Positions 18,898-28,024 of a DNA stretch of 64,000 nucleotides are shown here, piece after piece. Position 1 is the first letter of the stretch. The number at the start of each line of letters is the position of its first letter. Both the position numbers and the translations under genes were made by a program. The notes beneath the pieces were generated by a model. It was not told the DNA's origin. It saw nothing but the letters and a program-made list of their open reading frames with translations, and made no database searches. Source of the DNA: Phycisphaera sp. (GTDB lineage Bacteria; Planctomycetota; Phycisphaerae; Phycisphaerales; Phycisphaeraceae); contig WGMF01000009.1 in the NCBI GenBank assembly GCA_016125215.1, forward strand, positions 17,096 to 81,095. Direction: 5' to 3'.

Positions 18898-20727
18898 TTA
18901 TTTGCCTGGGATGTGGATGCCCCAGAGTCCGGGGTTGTCTTCGATGACTTTGATGAGTCCGAGCAAGCCGCCCCAGTGGTAGAAGGCGTCGCTGTTTTCC
19001 TTGCCGCAGCCGTCGCCGGTGCTGGCGTCGTAGTTCTCGTGGACGTGGCCGTGTTCGCGCCACTCTTTGAGCAGGATCGCCTCGGACTTCTCGACCAGCG
19101 CCTTGCGGGCGTCGGGCAGGTCGTAGTTGCACAGCCCCAGGTAGACGAGGAAGTTCATCGGTGCCCAGATCGGGCCGCGCCAGTAGTTTTGATCGGGGAA
19201 GGCGGGGTCGTTGCGAGCGATGGAGGGCAGGACCCACTGGCCCCAGAACTCTTCGGGGTTGAAGAGGTGTTCATCGACCATGCGTCGGGCCTGCTGCTGC
19301 GTGGGGACTCCGGCGAGCATGGGGTAGAAGTGCGTCGGGGAGAGTCGCGTCTGGAACTCGCCGGTGTCGAGGCGCTTGTTGAGGAACAGCCCGGTCTTCT
19401 CGCACCAGAGTGTTTGGAGATTTATGGTGTAACGCTCAGCCCGTTCGTGGAGTTCGTCGATGACTCGATCCCGACCGATGCGTTTGGCCAGGTCCGCCAT
19501 CGCGTTGCAGTCGGCGATGTAGAACGACATCAGCCCGACGTCGGCAAACTGCATGCGGTGGACGCTGGCGTCGTAGGGCATGTCCTGGTACATGGGCGAG
19601 TTGTCCAGGCCCGATTCGAGCGCGGAGGCAAAGCGCGTGTTGATGGGCATGTCATCGGGCGCCCAGGTCGGGTTGGCGGTGTAGGGCGTCGATCCCCAGC
19701 AGAGGTAGCCGTCCTGTTCGCGGTGCTGCGGCCACCAGCGGTTCCACGTGAGCAGGTTGTCGAAGAGGCGTTGGGCTAAAACATCTTCCCCGAAGCGTTC
19801 ACACAGGGCTTTCGTGGTGATCGCGCCGACGGGGGGCTGGGAACGGTCGAGGGTTCGATAGCCCCCGCCCTGCGCGAAGTTGGGGATAAAGCCCCGTTCG
19901 GTGATCTCGTCAGTGATCGCGGTGGCGTTGGAGTAAGCCAGTTCCTTGTTCTCGATGCCGGCCATCCACGCGGCAAAGTAGGTGTCCCAGTCGAAGAGCA
20001 CCCACCCGCCGCGGTTGCAACTCCAGATGCGACTGACAGGCGAGATCACACGCTCGTTGAACGGGTCGTAGATCGTGTCCCACGCCAGGCAGGCCTGCAT
20101 CGCGTGGTGGCTCTCGCTCAGGTCAGATCGGCTGTCGTGATATGTTTTGGCAACACGGTCGATCACCCGGCCCGCTTCGTCCAGGCGCGATGCGTTCGAC
20201 GTGATGCACACCGGTTGATCGAGCATCACAAGCAGGTAGGGTGTGCTGAGTTCGACAATCGGCTCGTTGTGCCGGGTGTTGCCGGTGACCGCGACCTCGA
20301 GGGTGGTCTTATCATTGGTCACGATAACCTTATCACCCTTGCGTTGCGCGTAACCGGGTCGGTTCCACAGGACCGAGGCCGAGACTGTGAGCCCCAAGAC
20401 CTGACCCGTGGTGTGCAGGGGGGTGACACGTGCGAACCAGTCGCCATCATCGACCGCGGTTTCAATCTTGTGCCTCGTGTCAGCCCATTCAATCTCTAAT
20501 GAAGTGTAAGACCCGTCGTAAGCGTGCGGGCCGGGCATGATCTGCTCGGTCCTGCTCTTGTCGCGTGGGCGCGGCCCGGGCTTTCTGCCGATGAGCGCTT
20601 CGCTCAGGTACATCGTTCGGCCGTAGGTCTTCAAGCCCAGCGAGATTGCGAAGCTTTCAGGCAGCAGAACGTGTGATAGCACGCTGCGGACGTTCCAGGT
20701 GTTCCAACCGTGGGATAGCTGATTCAT
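18898..20727 (-). CDS. GH63/GH37-like (alpha/alpha)6 glycosidase (MGH1-like)
   Basis: A 609-aa cytoplasmic-type protein with an N-terminal beta domain (about 1-200) and an (alpha/alpha)6 barrel. The motifs fit GH63 and trehalase-like enzymes: FDWDTYFAAWM near 245, ESGLDNSPMY with the candidate general acid Asp near residue 373, NYWRGPIWAPMNFL near 525-540, and VHENYD with the candidate base Glu near residue 562. The Asp/Glu pair corresponds to D501 and E727 of E. coli YgjK. GH63 enzymes usually cleave alpha-glucosides such as glucosylglycerate or Glc-Gal. The linkage here is unknown, and a substrate tied to the cluster glycan is an inference. It overlaps neither neighbour but is only 5 bp from the M60-like gene and 9 bp from the oxidoreductase. 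Confidence 0.8.
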   Translation of the reverse strand: MNQLSHGWNTWNVRSVLSHVLLPESFAISLGLKTYGRTMYLSEALIGRKPGPRPRDKSRTEQIMPGPHAYDGSYTSLEIEWADTRHKIETAVDDGDWFARVTPLHTTGQVLGLTVSASVLWNRPGYAQRKGDKVIVTNDKTTLEVAVTGNTRHNEPIVELSTPYLLVMLDQPVCITSNASRLDEAGRVIDRVAKTYHDSRSDLSESHHAMQACLAWDTIYDPFNERVISPVSRIWSCNRGGWVLFDWDTYFAAWMAGIENKELAYSNATAITDEITERGFIPNFAQGGGYRTLDRSQPPVGAITTKALCERFGEDVLAQRLFDNLLTWNRWWPQHREQDGYLCWGSTPYTANPTWAPDDMPINTRFASALESGLDNSPMYQDMPYDASVHRMQFADVGLMSFYIADCNAMADLAKRIGRDRVIDELHERAERYTINLQTLWCEKTGLFLNKRLDTGEFQTRLSPTHFYPMLAGVPTQQQARRMVDEHLFNPEEFWGQWVLPSIARNDPAFPDQNYWRGPIWAPMNFLVYLGLCNYDLPDARKALVEKSEAILLKEWREHGHVHENYDASTGDGCGKENSDAFYHWGGLLGLIKVIEDNPGLWGIHIPGK

Positions 20728-20732
20728 GGTTC

Positions 20733-22754
20733 TTACGGCCTTCCGTTGGGGAAATAAAGGTCGATGATGTCTTGCACCCGTTTGCGTGCCAGTTCAGCCG
20801 ATTGGGTGTTGTACCGGCCCCATTGCTGTTCGTGCTCGTGCTTGGACTGCACGTCTTTATCTTTAGCAATGGGCTGCTGCCCCCACCACTTGACGGCGAA
20901 ATCCCGGAAAGCTGCGTTGTCCGGGGGGACCAGCGTTTTGTAATGCACAAGTGTGTCGTAGACCTTGGCTGACGGGGGCAGGTTTTCCTTCTCCACCACG
21001 GCCTTGAGCGCCTCGGGATTTTGCGGGTGCTTGCCCCAGAAGTGCATCAATGGCCTGAGGTCTTGGCCGGCACACCTTGACAGACGCAGGGTCAGTTCAT
21101 CGTCATCGGGTTTGTGTTCACCCGATGTCCGACCCGCCTCAAAGTCATCATTGAGCTGTTTCCAGGATGCGCTCAGCACGTCCCAACCGTACAGCCGAAC
21201 GACCTCCACGTACTTGGCAAAACCCTGGTGCTGGTACCTGCAGAGCTGCGCGTCCATCGGCAACCCCTCTTCGAAGCTTGTGCAGGTCATCCAGGAAACC
21301 GCGGTGTTGTCGAGTGTGCAGGCGGGGTTGTATTTATCCATCTTCGACATGGCAAACGCCCGCTCGAGGTCCTGGCCGTAGCCCTTATTCATCACCGCGA
21401 TGTGGAGCAGGTTGACCGCGGCCTCTTCCTCGCCCGCATACTTGGGGAACTTGTAGTTGTGGCCCAGCTCATGGAAGAACCAACTCGGGACCAACTCCGG
21501 CCCCTTGAGCAGGTGGTTGTTGGCCACCCCGTCGATGACCTTCACCCCGTGCATAGCGTGGTTGCCCGTGGGGTAGCCCGGCTTCATCTTCCCGGTGACC
21601 CCTTGTTGGATGTCCACCGATATGTAGTAGGATTCGCGAGGCTGCTCACGGGGCAGGCCCAGCAGGTCGTTGCAGATGTCCATCGCCTTGTCCCACTTGT
21701 CCAACAGGGCCTTGGGGTCGTCTAGGCCGACGATCCAACTCGTGGGCACCAGCATCATGAACTTTTCGGAACGGATATCCGCCCACGGGGCTTTGAGGTT
21801 GCGTTCGACTTTCTGCCACTGTTCAAGCGAAGTGGCGTTGAAACTCTCTGTGGTGAAATAGGGCGAACGGACCGCGTTGCGGATCGAGACCTCGACCACC
21901 CCGGCCGCGGCGTTCACGGGCACCTCGATATAGATCCCCCCGCCCAACGGATTGGCCACCGATATCTCACGCGACTGGATTGGGTAGGTCAGAGAGATCG
22001 AGTTGAGCCGTAACGCCCTGACGGTGTGACCTTGGTTGTAGGAATGACCACCGACGCGGACCCGGAAACCCTTGCCCACCAGTCCGTCGGGCACGGTGAC
22101 GGTGGCGATGGAACCCGGGGCGAGGAATGCGCCGGTCGGCCGACGGGCGAAAGCGGTCCACTTCTCATCTCGACCCCAGACCCTCGGATTGCTCGCGTTA
22201 ATCCTGGAAATGATCTTTTCGTTGGGGTCGCTCGGCGGGTCCACCGCGCCGGGGAAGTTCGCTGAGCAACCAAAATTGTAACCGTCGAGCAGGTCACGGT
22301 AACGCGTGAGGGTTTGGCTGTTGTAATCCTTGTTCAGGATCAACTGCATCACGATAAAGTCCACCCAATGGATATCCGTGGCCGGTGGGTGGATGTTGTC
22401 GCGGTCGTCACGGTTGAACTTTCTTCCCGAGACCCAGAGTGGCCCGTAAACCTTGTCGTAAGTGGTCGCCAGCTTCAGGGCCGCCTCGATAGTCTGCTCA
22501 TCGTGTGCCATGAAATCCGCGTTGGCCTGGATCGTCTTGAGCGCCGAATCGATCTGGGTGTCATCGAGTGGGTTTTTCCCGTCGAGATGGTCCTGCAGCA
22601 AGGCGAACGCCGAGATCAAAGACCCTCTGCCCCGGGGCACGGACGGTGTGTCACCATCGTCTTGCGTCGCAAGCGTGATTCCCCCGGCCAGACAGGTCAT
22701 GACGAGGAGCAGTCGGGAGACCCATTTGATGAGATGTACTCTGAAATCCGACAT
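20733..22754 (-). CDS. Secreted M60-like (enhancin/gluzincin) metallopeptidase
   Basis: A 673-aa protein with a signal peptide (about 1-30, KWVSRLLLVMTCLAGGITLA). The middle (200-295) is a beta-rich module with a VGGHSYNQGHT segment like that preceding the catalytic domain in M60 proteins. The catalytic motif is H428-E-L-G-H432 in PSWFFHELGHNY, followed by acidic residues E442-E444, matching the M60 pattern HEXXH-X(8-24)-E. Characterised M60-like enzymes, such as those of Bacteroides and Akkermansia, cut mucins and other O-glycoproteins and often need the glycan for recognition. Finding one among fucosidases, sulfatases, GH20 and GH101-like enzymes suggests a glycoprotein substrate or a host or algal cell-wall protein. 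It begins 65 bp downstream of the second GH78-like gene and sits 5 bp from the next gene. Confidence 0.82.
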   Translation of the reverse strand: MSDFRVHLIKWVSRLLLVMTCLAGGITLATQDDGDTPSVPRGRGSLISAFALLQDHLDGKNPLDDTQIDSALKTIQANADFMAHDEQTIEAALKLATTYDKVYGPLWVSGRKFNRDDRDNIHPPATDIHWVDFIVMQLILNKDYNSQTLTRYRDLLDGYNFGCSANFPGAVDPPSDPNEKIISRINASNPRVWGRDEKWTAFARRPTGAFLAPGSIATVTVPDGLVGKGFRVRVGGHSYNQGHTVRALRLNSISLTYPIQSREISVANPLGGGIYIEVPVNAAAGVVEVSIRNAVRSPYFTTESFNATSLEQWQKVERNLKAPWADIRSEKFMMLVPTSWIVGLDDPKALLDKWDKAMDICNDLLGLPREQPRESYYISVDIQQGVTGKMKPGYPTGNHAMHGVKVIDGVANNHLLKGPELVPSWFFHELGHNYKFPKYAGEEEAAVNLLHIAVMNKGYGQDLERAFAMSKMDKYNPACTLDNTAVSWMTCTSFEEGLPMDAQLCRYQHQGFAKYVEVVRLYGWDVLSASWKQLNDDFEAGRTSGEHKPDDDELTLRLSRCAGQDLRPLMHFWGKHPQNPEALKAVVEKENLPPSAKVYDTLVHYKTLVPPDNAAFRDFAVKWWGQQPIAKDKDVQSKHEHEQQWGRYNTQSAELARKRVQDIIDLYFPNGRP

Positions 22755-22819
22755 TATGGATCAACAGCCAATAAGCCAGTGCGGGTTTGAGGTTCAATCG
22801 TATGAGCAAGAGGAGGATT

Positions 22820-25183
22820 TTATCCGCGCTGAATGTCCCGGGGTGTTTCGATGCTCACGGCCTTGGTGTCCCAGCGCACGTGGACGTTGCCCCGGGGTGT
22901 GGGATAGGTCACGTCATAAGCGAATTCAGCGCGGTAGGGGTCCACCTTCAACTTTGCACACCCCGGTTCGAGGATCTCGATCCCTGCCAGGCCTGTGATG
23001 AGGAACTCGGCTGGGCAGGCGCTCCAGGCGTGGGAGTGGGTGCGTTGGAAGCCCTGCCAGTCGCCGTTGCGCCACGAGCCGTTCTCGTACCACTCTTCGG
23101 TGCATGATGTCCGACCCCGGTCAACCATGCGATGGCCCCAGCGTTCGTCGATGAGCCGCAGCGCCAGGTCGGTCCGGCCGCGCTTACGCAGCGCTTCAAG
23201 CACAACCACCATGAAGAAGGGTTGGGCTTCGGTGGTCTTGACCGAGGGCCTGTCGAAGACACGATCGATGATGCGGTCAGCGGTGGCGTCATCGACACAC
23301 CCGAACGCGATGGCGGCGGCGTTGCCGTGCTCGCTGCGGAGGTCGGAGAGTTTCCCTTCGTAGATTGCGTCGGCGACGAGACCGGTGGCGGGGTCGATGA
23401 ATGTGCGGGCAAAAGCGTTGCGTACGCCGTCCGCCGCCTGGGTGTAGGCATTGACCGCCCAGTCGTCGCCCTTGAATCGCGCGACCGACGCCGCCGCGTC
23501 GCACGCACCGGCGAAAAGCGCGTTGTACGGTGAGCAAGGGCCTCGGGTGTCGATGTGTGCCCAGTCGATGAAGACCCATCCGAACATCGCGTCGAGAACA
23601 CCGTCGGGCGTGATGCGTTCGAGGTGGGTGCGCATGATGCGCTGCATCTCGGGGTAACACTCGTGCAGGTATCGCCCGTCGCCCGTGTAGAGGTAGTGCC
23701 GCCACAGACACACGACCCACCACAGCGAATAATCGGGGATGTCGTGTGTCCAATCGGTGCTGGCGACGTTGGAGATGTTGGCAAGCAGGCCCGTGGGGCG
23801 GGTGTTCATCGCGGCCTGACGGATGAACTTGCCGGGCAGGGCGGTGTCGCCAAAGGCGGTGTAGATCGCGGGCACGGTGACCGCCGCCACGTCGCCGAGC
23901 CACTGGGCCTGCTCGCGGTAGGGGGTGTCCATGATCGACTCGATCGAGCAGAGTTCGAGTGTGTTTCGGCTGATTTCAAAGATGCGTTCGAGTCGTGTCG
24001 GCCCCTTGATCCGGCCTTTGTACGCGTAGGGGTAACGCACCTCGACCGCGCGGCACGCACGAATATGCAGGCCTGCCTCGCAGTGCTTGACACGCAGGCG
24101 CAGGTAACGGAACGACCGCCAGATGAGCGGGCGAAAAACGTTGTGGCCTTGCGCGAGGGTCGCCTTGTCCGCGAAGGGGCACTCCAGGGCGATGTTGAAG
24201 CGGCCGTCCACGAGGCGTTCGGCGTAACCGATCTCGATGATCGCGCCGGCGGGGGCTTCGACCTCGACCTCGGCATACCCCGTGAGCACTCGGCCGAAGT
24301 CGAGCGTGATGCACGGGTCGTAGCGTCCGTCGGTGACGCCGTCGCGGTGGCGGTCGCTGCAGGTGAGCGTGGTGAGGCCACCGGGGGTGAGCAGGTTTTC
24401 GGGGTGCTCGACCCCGGACCACTCGACGGGCCTGCCGACCTGGGAGAGTGACGTGCTCAGGTCGCCCGTCCCACGACGCGAGGTGAGGTCGAGGCATTCC
24501 TCGACGCATTGCAGCTTGGCGGCGTTGGTGTGCTTGACTTCGAGCGGTTCGATGTCGCGTGGGACCAGTCGGCACCAGGGCGGGATGATGGGCGGCAGGT
24601 CCTGCGTCCGTGAATCGATCGCCTTGACAAGGGGCCAGTGGCTGTCATCAAACCCAGTCTGTTGCCAACCGGACGGGATGGCACGCAGGTCCACGTGCTC
24701 CTGGTACGGGCCGATCTTGTTCATGCCGTTGAACTGCGTGTCCACCCGCCACGGCCCGACGATACCCCGCCAATCACCGGTCGTCGCACACAAGACCCGA
24801 CCGTCACCCGCAACGACTTCCGCAAGCAAGCCGCCGCGTGCCGAGTCCTGAACGCCCTGGTGCTGAACGAGCACCGCCAGGCAGACCGGGCCGGGGCTAA
24901 CAAGGTGTGAGATATCGTGCTGGTCGTAGTACTGGTGGTAGGGTTGGGACTGGATCGGCCCGTCACCGATGAGGTGGCCGTTGATCCAGACTCGGTAACG
25001 CGTGTCTGCGCTGATGAACAGATGGATGTTGTTTGGGTCCGACACATCGAAGTCGCGTCGGAACAGGACCCACGCGTTTTTAGCCGGTGCGTGCGGGTGC
25101 CAGACCCATCGGGCCGACCACTTGCGTGAGACGGGGAAGAGTTGCATGGAAGGGGTGTTCGGGCTGGGTTTGTTTTTGTTCAT
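22820..25183 (-). CDS. GH78-like alpha-L-rhamnosidase (short form)
   Basis: A 787-aa protein without signal peptide, shorter than the other GH78 here because the N-terminal modules are reduced. The N-terminal part has the carbohydrate-binding-like strand pattern WVLFRRDF and RYRVWINGHLIGDGP. The six-hairpin barrel carries MDTPYREQAQWLGD near residue 426, equivalent to the DCPxREQxxWLGD acid motif, and CTEEWYENGSW near 690 with the likely second catalytic Glu. The SHAWSACPAEFLITGLAGIEI segment and a C-terminal beta-sandwich follow. It should act on alpha-L-rhamnosides or a stereochemically similar sugar such as alpha-L-mannose; no such specificity can be read from the sequence. Its start lies 25 bp from the stop of the sulfatase gene. 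Confidence 0.85.
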   Translation of the reverse strand: MNKNKPSPNTPSMQLFPVSRKWSARWVWHPHAPAKNAWVLFRRDFDVSDPNNIHLFISADTRYRVWINGHLIGDGPIQSQPYHQYYDQHDISHLVSPGPVCLAVLVQHQGVQDSARGGLLAEVVAGDGRVLCATTGDWRGIVGPWRVDTQFNGMNKIGPYQEHVDLRAIPSGWQQTGFDDSHWPLVKAIDSRTQDLPPIIPPWCRLVPRDIEPLEVKHTNAAKLQCVEECLDLTSRRGTGDLSTSLSQVGRPVEWSGVEHPENLLTPGGLTTLTCSDRHRDGVTDGRYDPCITLDFGRVLTGYAEVEVEAPAGAIIEIGYAERLVDGRFNIALECPFADKATLAQGHNVFRPLIWRSFRYLRLRVKHCEAGLHIRACRAVEVRYPYAYKGRIKGPTRLERIFEISRNTLELCSIESIMDTPYREQAQWLGDVAAVTVPAIYTAFGDTALPGKFIRQAAMNTRPTGLLANISNVASTDWTHDIPDYSLWWVVCLWRHYLYTGDGRYLHECYPEMQRIMRTHLERITPDGVLDAMFGWVFIDWAHIDTRGPCSPYNALFAGACDAAASVARFKGDDWAVNAYTQAADGVRNAFARTFIDPATGLVADAIYEGKLSDLRSEHGNAAAIAFGCVDDATADRIIDRVFDRPSVKTTEAQPFFMVVVLEALRKRGRTDLALRLIDERWGHRMVDRGRTSCTEEWYENGSWRNGDWQGFQRTHSHAWSACPAEFLITGLAGIEILEPGCAKLKVDPYRAEFAYDVTYPTPRGNVHVRWDTKAVSIETPRDIQRG

Positions 25184-25208
25184 TGTGGGGGGGTGTGAAT
25201 CGTCAGTC

Positions 25209-26624
25209 TCAGACAGTCACCGCGCCCTCGGGTCGGTTGAGGTTGTAACGGAAGGCGTCGGATTCGTAGAAGTCAACGGATTGGCCACAGGTGCGTGCCC
25301 ACCAGTCGTCGGCCAGAGCGGCGAGTTTGTCTTTTTGCTTCTTGTATGCGGGATCGAACGCGACGCAGTGCAACTCGTCCGGGTCTTTGGCCAGGTCGTA
25401 GAGTTCTTCGGTGTTGTCGTCGCCGTAGTAACGGACGTATTTCATCGTGGCGGTGCGGACACCGTAGAACGGGTGCAGGCCCCACCACGCGGCGTAGTGC
25501 TCGAAGAAGACGTGGCCGTCTTCGGGTGCGTGGTCCCTGTGAAGGGCGCGCACCATGTCGTTGTTGTCGAAGGGTTCGGGGCCTTCGATACCCGCCAGTT
25601 CCAGCAGCGCCGCACCGAAGTCGGTCGAGACGATCACGTCGTCGATGGTCTTGCGCCGGCTTGCCATGCCCACGGGGAGTTTGAGTATGCAGGGGATGTT
25701 GTAAAGCTCCTCGTAGGGCATGGTGCCCTTACGTGTGAAACGGTGGCCGCCCATCATGTCGCCGTGGTCGGAGAGGAAGAGGACGACGGTGTTGTCCCAC
25801 AGGCCCTTTTGTTTGAAGAGTTCGATGACCTGCCCGCAGGCCTTGTCGACAGCCGAGATCATGGTGTAATACTGCGCCATCTCTTCGCGGAGTTTGGATT
25901 CGCTTTCAAGCTTGTGCGGGCCGCGCTCGACGTGTTTCTTGAGGAAGGCGGGCTTGCCCTCGAAGGTTTCTTCGTAATAGCTTTTGGGCAGGACCATCTC
26001 ATCGGGTTTGAAGCGTTCGCGCCACTCGTCTTCAAAGTAGAAGGGGGGGTGGGGGAGGTTGGTGTCGAACATGAAGAGCAGGGGCTTGCCACCCGGTTCG
26101 TGATTCGTAAGCCAATCGAGGCCCTGTTTGAGGTACTTGTAGTGCGTGGAGGTCTGGGGCCACTCGCCCTGTGTGGAGTCGATGCCTTGTGAGTGGAGTT
26201 CCTCATGCACACGGATGCGTTCGATGGGTTCGTGACCCTTGGGGAAGTGTCCGTCGAGGCACTCGCCGACGTCAAAGCCCATGGTCTTGAGCGGCGAGCC
26301 GAGGTGGCTCTTGCCGAAGTGGGCGGTGGTGTAGCCCGCGTCGCGGAAGACGTTGACAAAGGTGCGGTTCTTCGTGGTCAGGTGGCCGCAGTGGTTGAAG
26401 AAGCCGTAGTTGACCATGACGTTGCATTCATGGGGCGACATGCCGGTCATGAGCGCGCAGCGCGAGGGCACGCACTGTCCGTGGACGGTGATGGCGTTGG
26501 TGAAGTGGACGCCCTCAGCGGCGAGGGCGTCGAGGTTGGGCGTGTAAGCGATGCCGTCCACAAAGCCCATGCGTCTGGCTTGCATCTGGTCGCACATGAG
26601 GATGAGGATATTGGGTTTCGTCAT
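25209..26624 (-). CDS. Type I sulfatase
   Basis: 471 aa from ATG 26624, which overlaps the GH20 stop by 4 bp (ATGA). The frame extends upstream to 26732, but that part lies inside the GH20 gene and has no sulfatase character. The fold opens with KPNILILMCDQMQ, where C11-D12-Q13 replaces the usual Asp-Asp and keeps one metal ligand. The formylglycine motif is C51-V-P-S-R55 followed by CALMTGMSP. LFLSDHGDMMGGH near residue 290 is the second metal segment, typical of choline-sulfatase and iduronate-2-sulfatase-like subfamilies. No signal peptide. Coupled translation with GH20 suggests removal of sulfate from or near an N-acetylhexosamine, which is inference from position only. Confidence 0.92.
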   Translation of the reverse strand: MTKPNILILMCDQMQARRMGFVDGIAYTPNLDALAAEGVHFTNAITVHGQCVPSRCALMTGMSPHECNVMVNYGFFNHCGHLTTKNRTFVNVFRDAGYTTAHFGKSHLGSPLKTMGFDVGECLDGHFPKGHEPIERIRVHEELHSQGIDSTQGEWPQTSTHYKYLKQGLDWLTNHEPGGKPLLFMFDTNLPHPPFYFEDEWRERFKPDEMVLPKSYYEETFEGKPAFLKKHVERGPHKLESESKLREEMAQYYTMISAVDKACGQVIELFKQKGLWDNTVVLFLSDHGDMMGGHRFTRKGTMPYEELYNIPCILKLPVGMASRRKTIDDVIVSTDFGAALLELAGIEGPEPFDNNDMVRALHRDHAPEDGHVFFEHYAAWWGLHPFYGVRTATMKYVRYYGDDNTEELYDLAKDPDELHCVAFDPAYKKQKDKLAALADDWWARTCGQSVDFYESDAFRYNLNRPEGAVTV

Positions 26625-28024
26625 GGCTGAACGTGAGGGGTTGAGGTCGAAATAACAGTGAGGATTTTGCAGAGCGAGTCGTATTCTTCCTTCAACGGCG
26701 CGAGGCGGGTGTGGAGGTATTCTTCGATCCACGAGGGTTCAACGAGCCCGTCCAAGCTCCTGCGGACCTCATCCCCCACATGCCCGGAGTCGTCGATCAT
26801 TTTGCCCAGTTGTGGCAGGACTTTCATCCCCATCCTCGTGCTTTTAGCGCTGGGACGCCGTGGGTCCACGCCGGCAAGTGTCAACTGTTGACGTGTGAAC
26901 TGGACCTGTTGCCAGGCACGCCTGCGCAGGTCGGTCAGGCGTTCCATCGCATCACGGCAGGATACAAAACGCGCTTTCTCATTGAATGTCTGAAGGGCTT
27001 CGACGCAGCTGGCCAATCCACCCTCCGGGGGTGCGCCGTCGTGGAGGATCACCGCGACCAGTGCGAGCGTGTCCAGCGCCGCGTCGATGGGGATGCACTG
27101 CACGGTGTCGGTGGCCCATCGACTCCAACCGGTGGCGATCACGCCGACATAGTCCAGACGTTGTGCGATCTGGGCCCAGGCCAGCGCGTTGACCTGCCGC
27201 TGCGTCGGGTCGGGTCGGTCGGCCATGTGTCGTTCGGGGGTGTCGCCCGCCCCCTTGTAAGCGGTCGCGCCCCAGAGCGTAAAGCCGTGGTCCTTGAAGC
27301 GTTGACAGTATTCGCTCTTGTAATGGCTCTGCGTGTGGTCGGGATGACCGTAGTAACCCCATGTCATGAGGTCGCACTTTTCTGCCAGTGCGTGCAGCGC
27401 ATCGCTTTGCCAGTGGGTCATCATGTCGTGCCAGAGGATCGGGCGGATGCCGCGTGCGATGAGCGCGTCGAGGATGGGTTCGACGTGTTGCAGGTAGAGC
27501 GCGCCCTTGCCGTACTTTTCTATGTAGGAAGCGCATCGGGGGTTTTGGCCGAACGTCCACGACTCGTCACCGCCGAGGTGGAAGTGCGTAACGCCGGGCA
27601 TGAGTCGCAGCACGTCGTCGACCATCTTTTGAACAAGCTCACGCGAAGCGGGGTCGAGCGGGTTGAGGCTCGATGCAACGTCGGGGACTTCGCGCAGCTT
27701 CTCATAGCCCGGCACGGAGAGGGGCGTCTCCATGTGTCCGAGGCACTGGACAAGCGGGATGCAATCGAGGCCCAGTTCGCTGGCCACACCCATGAAGCGC
27801 TGCACATCCGCCGGCGTGTAAGCGGTCGGGCTTCGGAAGCGTTCGTCGACCGTCCACGGGAAAGAATCTTCCCATTCGATGAGCACGGTGTCGTACCGCA
27901 AGCCGGCTAAAAGCCTGAGCAAACAGACGAAGCGTTCGGGCGTGGGGGGCAGGCCTTTGAGGTCCAGGTGGACGCCGCGCCGGGGGATCGCGGGGGTGCT
28001 GCGATGGAATAGCCCAGCGGTCAT
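26621..28024 (-). CDS. GH20-like beta-N-acetylhexosaminidase
   Basis: A 467-aa TIM-barrel protein with the GH20 hallmark HLGGDE, catalytic pair D153-E154, in which Asp orients the substrate acetamido group and Glu is the acid in substrate-assisted catalysis. Earlier strands show RRGVHLDLKG (15-24) and the LVQCLGHMET strand (91-100), as in short GH20 forms that lack the N-terminal alpha/beta domain. Near residue 200, ILWHDMM fits the barrel strand before the active-site Trp. It would release terminal GlcNAc or GalNAc, or sulfated forms. No signal peptide. Both ends are coupled: its start overlaps the GH101-like stop by 4 bp and its stop overlaps the sulfatase start by 4 bp, so these three proteins are probably made together. 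Confidence 0.85.
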   Translation of the reverse strand: MTAGLFHRSTPAIPRRGVHLDLKGLPPTPERFVCLLRLLAGLRYDTVLIEWEDSFPWTVDERFRSPTAYTPADVQRFMGVASELGLDCIPLVQCLGHMETPLSVPGYEKLREVPDVASSLNPLDPASRELVQKMVDDVLRLMPGVTHFHLGGDESWTFGQNPRCASYIEKYGKGALYLQHVEPILDALIARGIRPILWHDMMTHWQSDALHALAEKCDLMTWGYYGHPDHTQSHYKSEYCQRFKDHGFTLWGATAYKGAGDTPERHMADRPDPTQRQVNALAWAQIAQRLDYVGVIATGWSRWATDTVQCIPIDAALDTLALVAVILHDGAPPEGGLASCVEALQTFNEKARFVSCRDAMERLTDLRRRAWQQVQFTRQQLTLAGVDPRRPSAKSTRMGMKVLPQLGKMIDDSGHVGDEVRRSLDGLVEPSWIEEYLHTRLAPLKEEYDSLCKILTVISTSTPHVQP

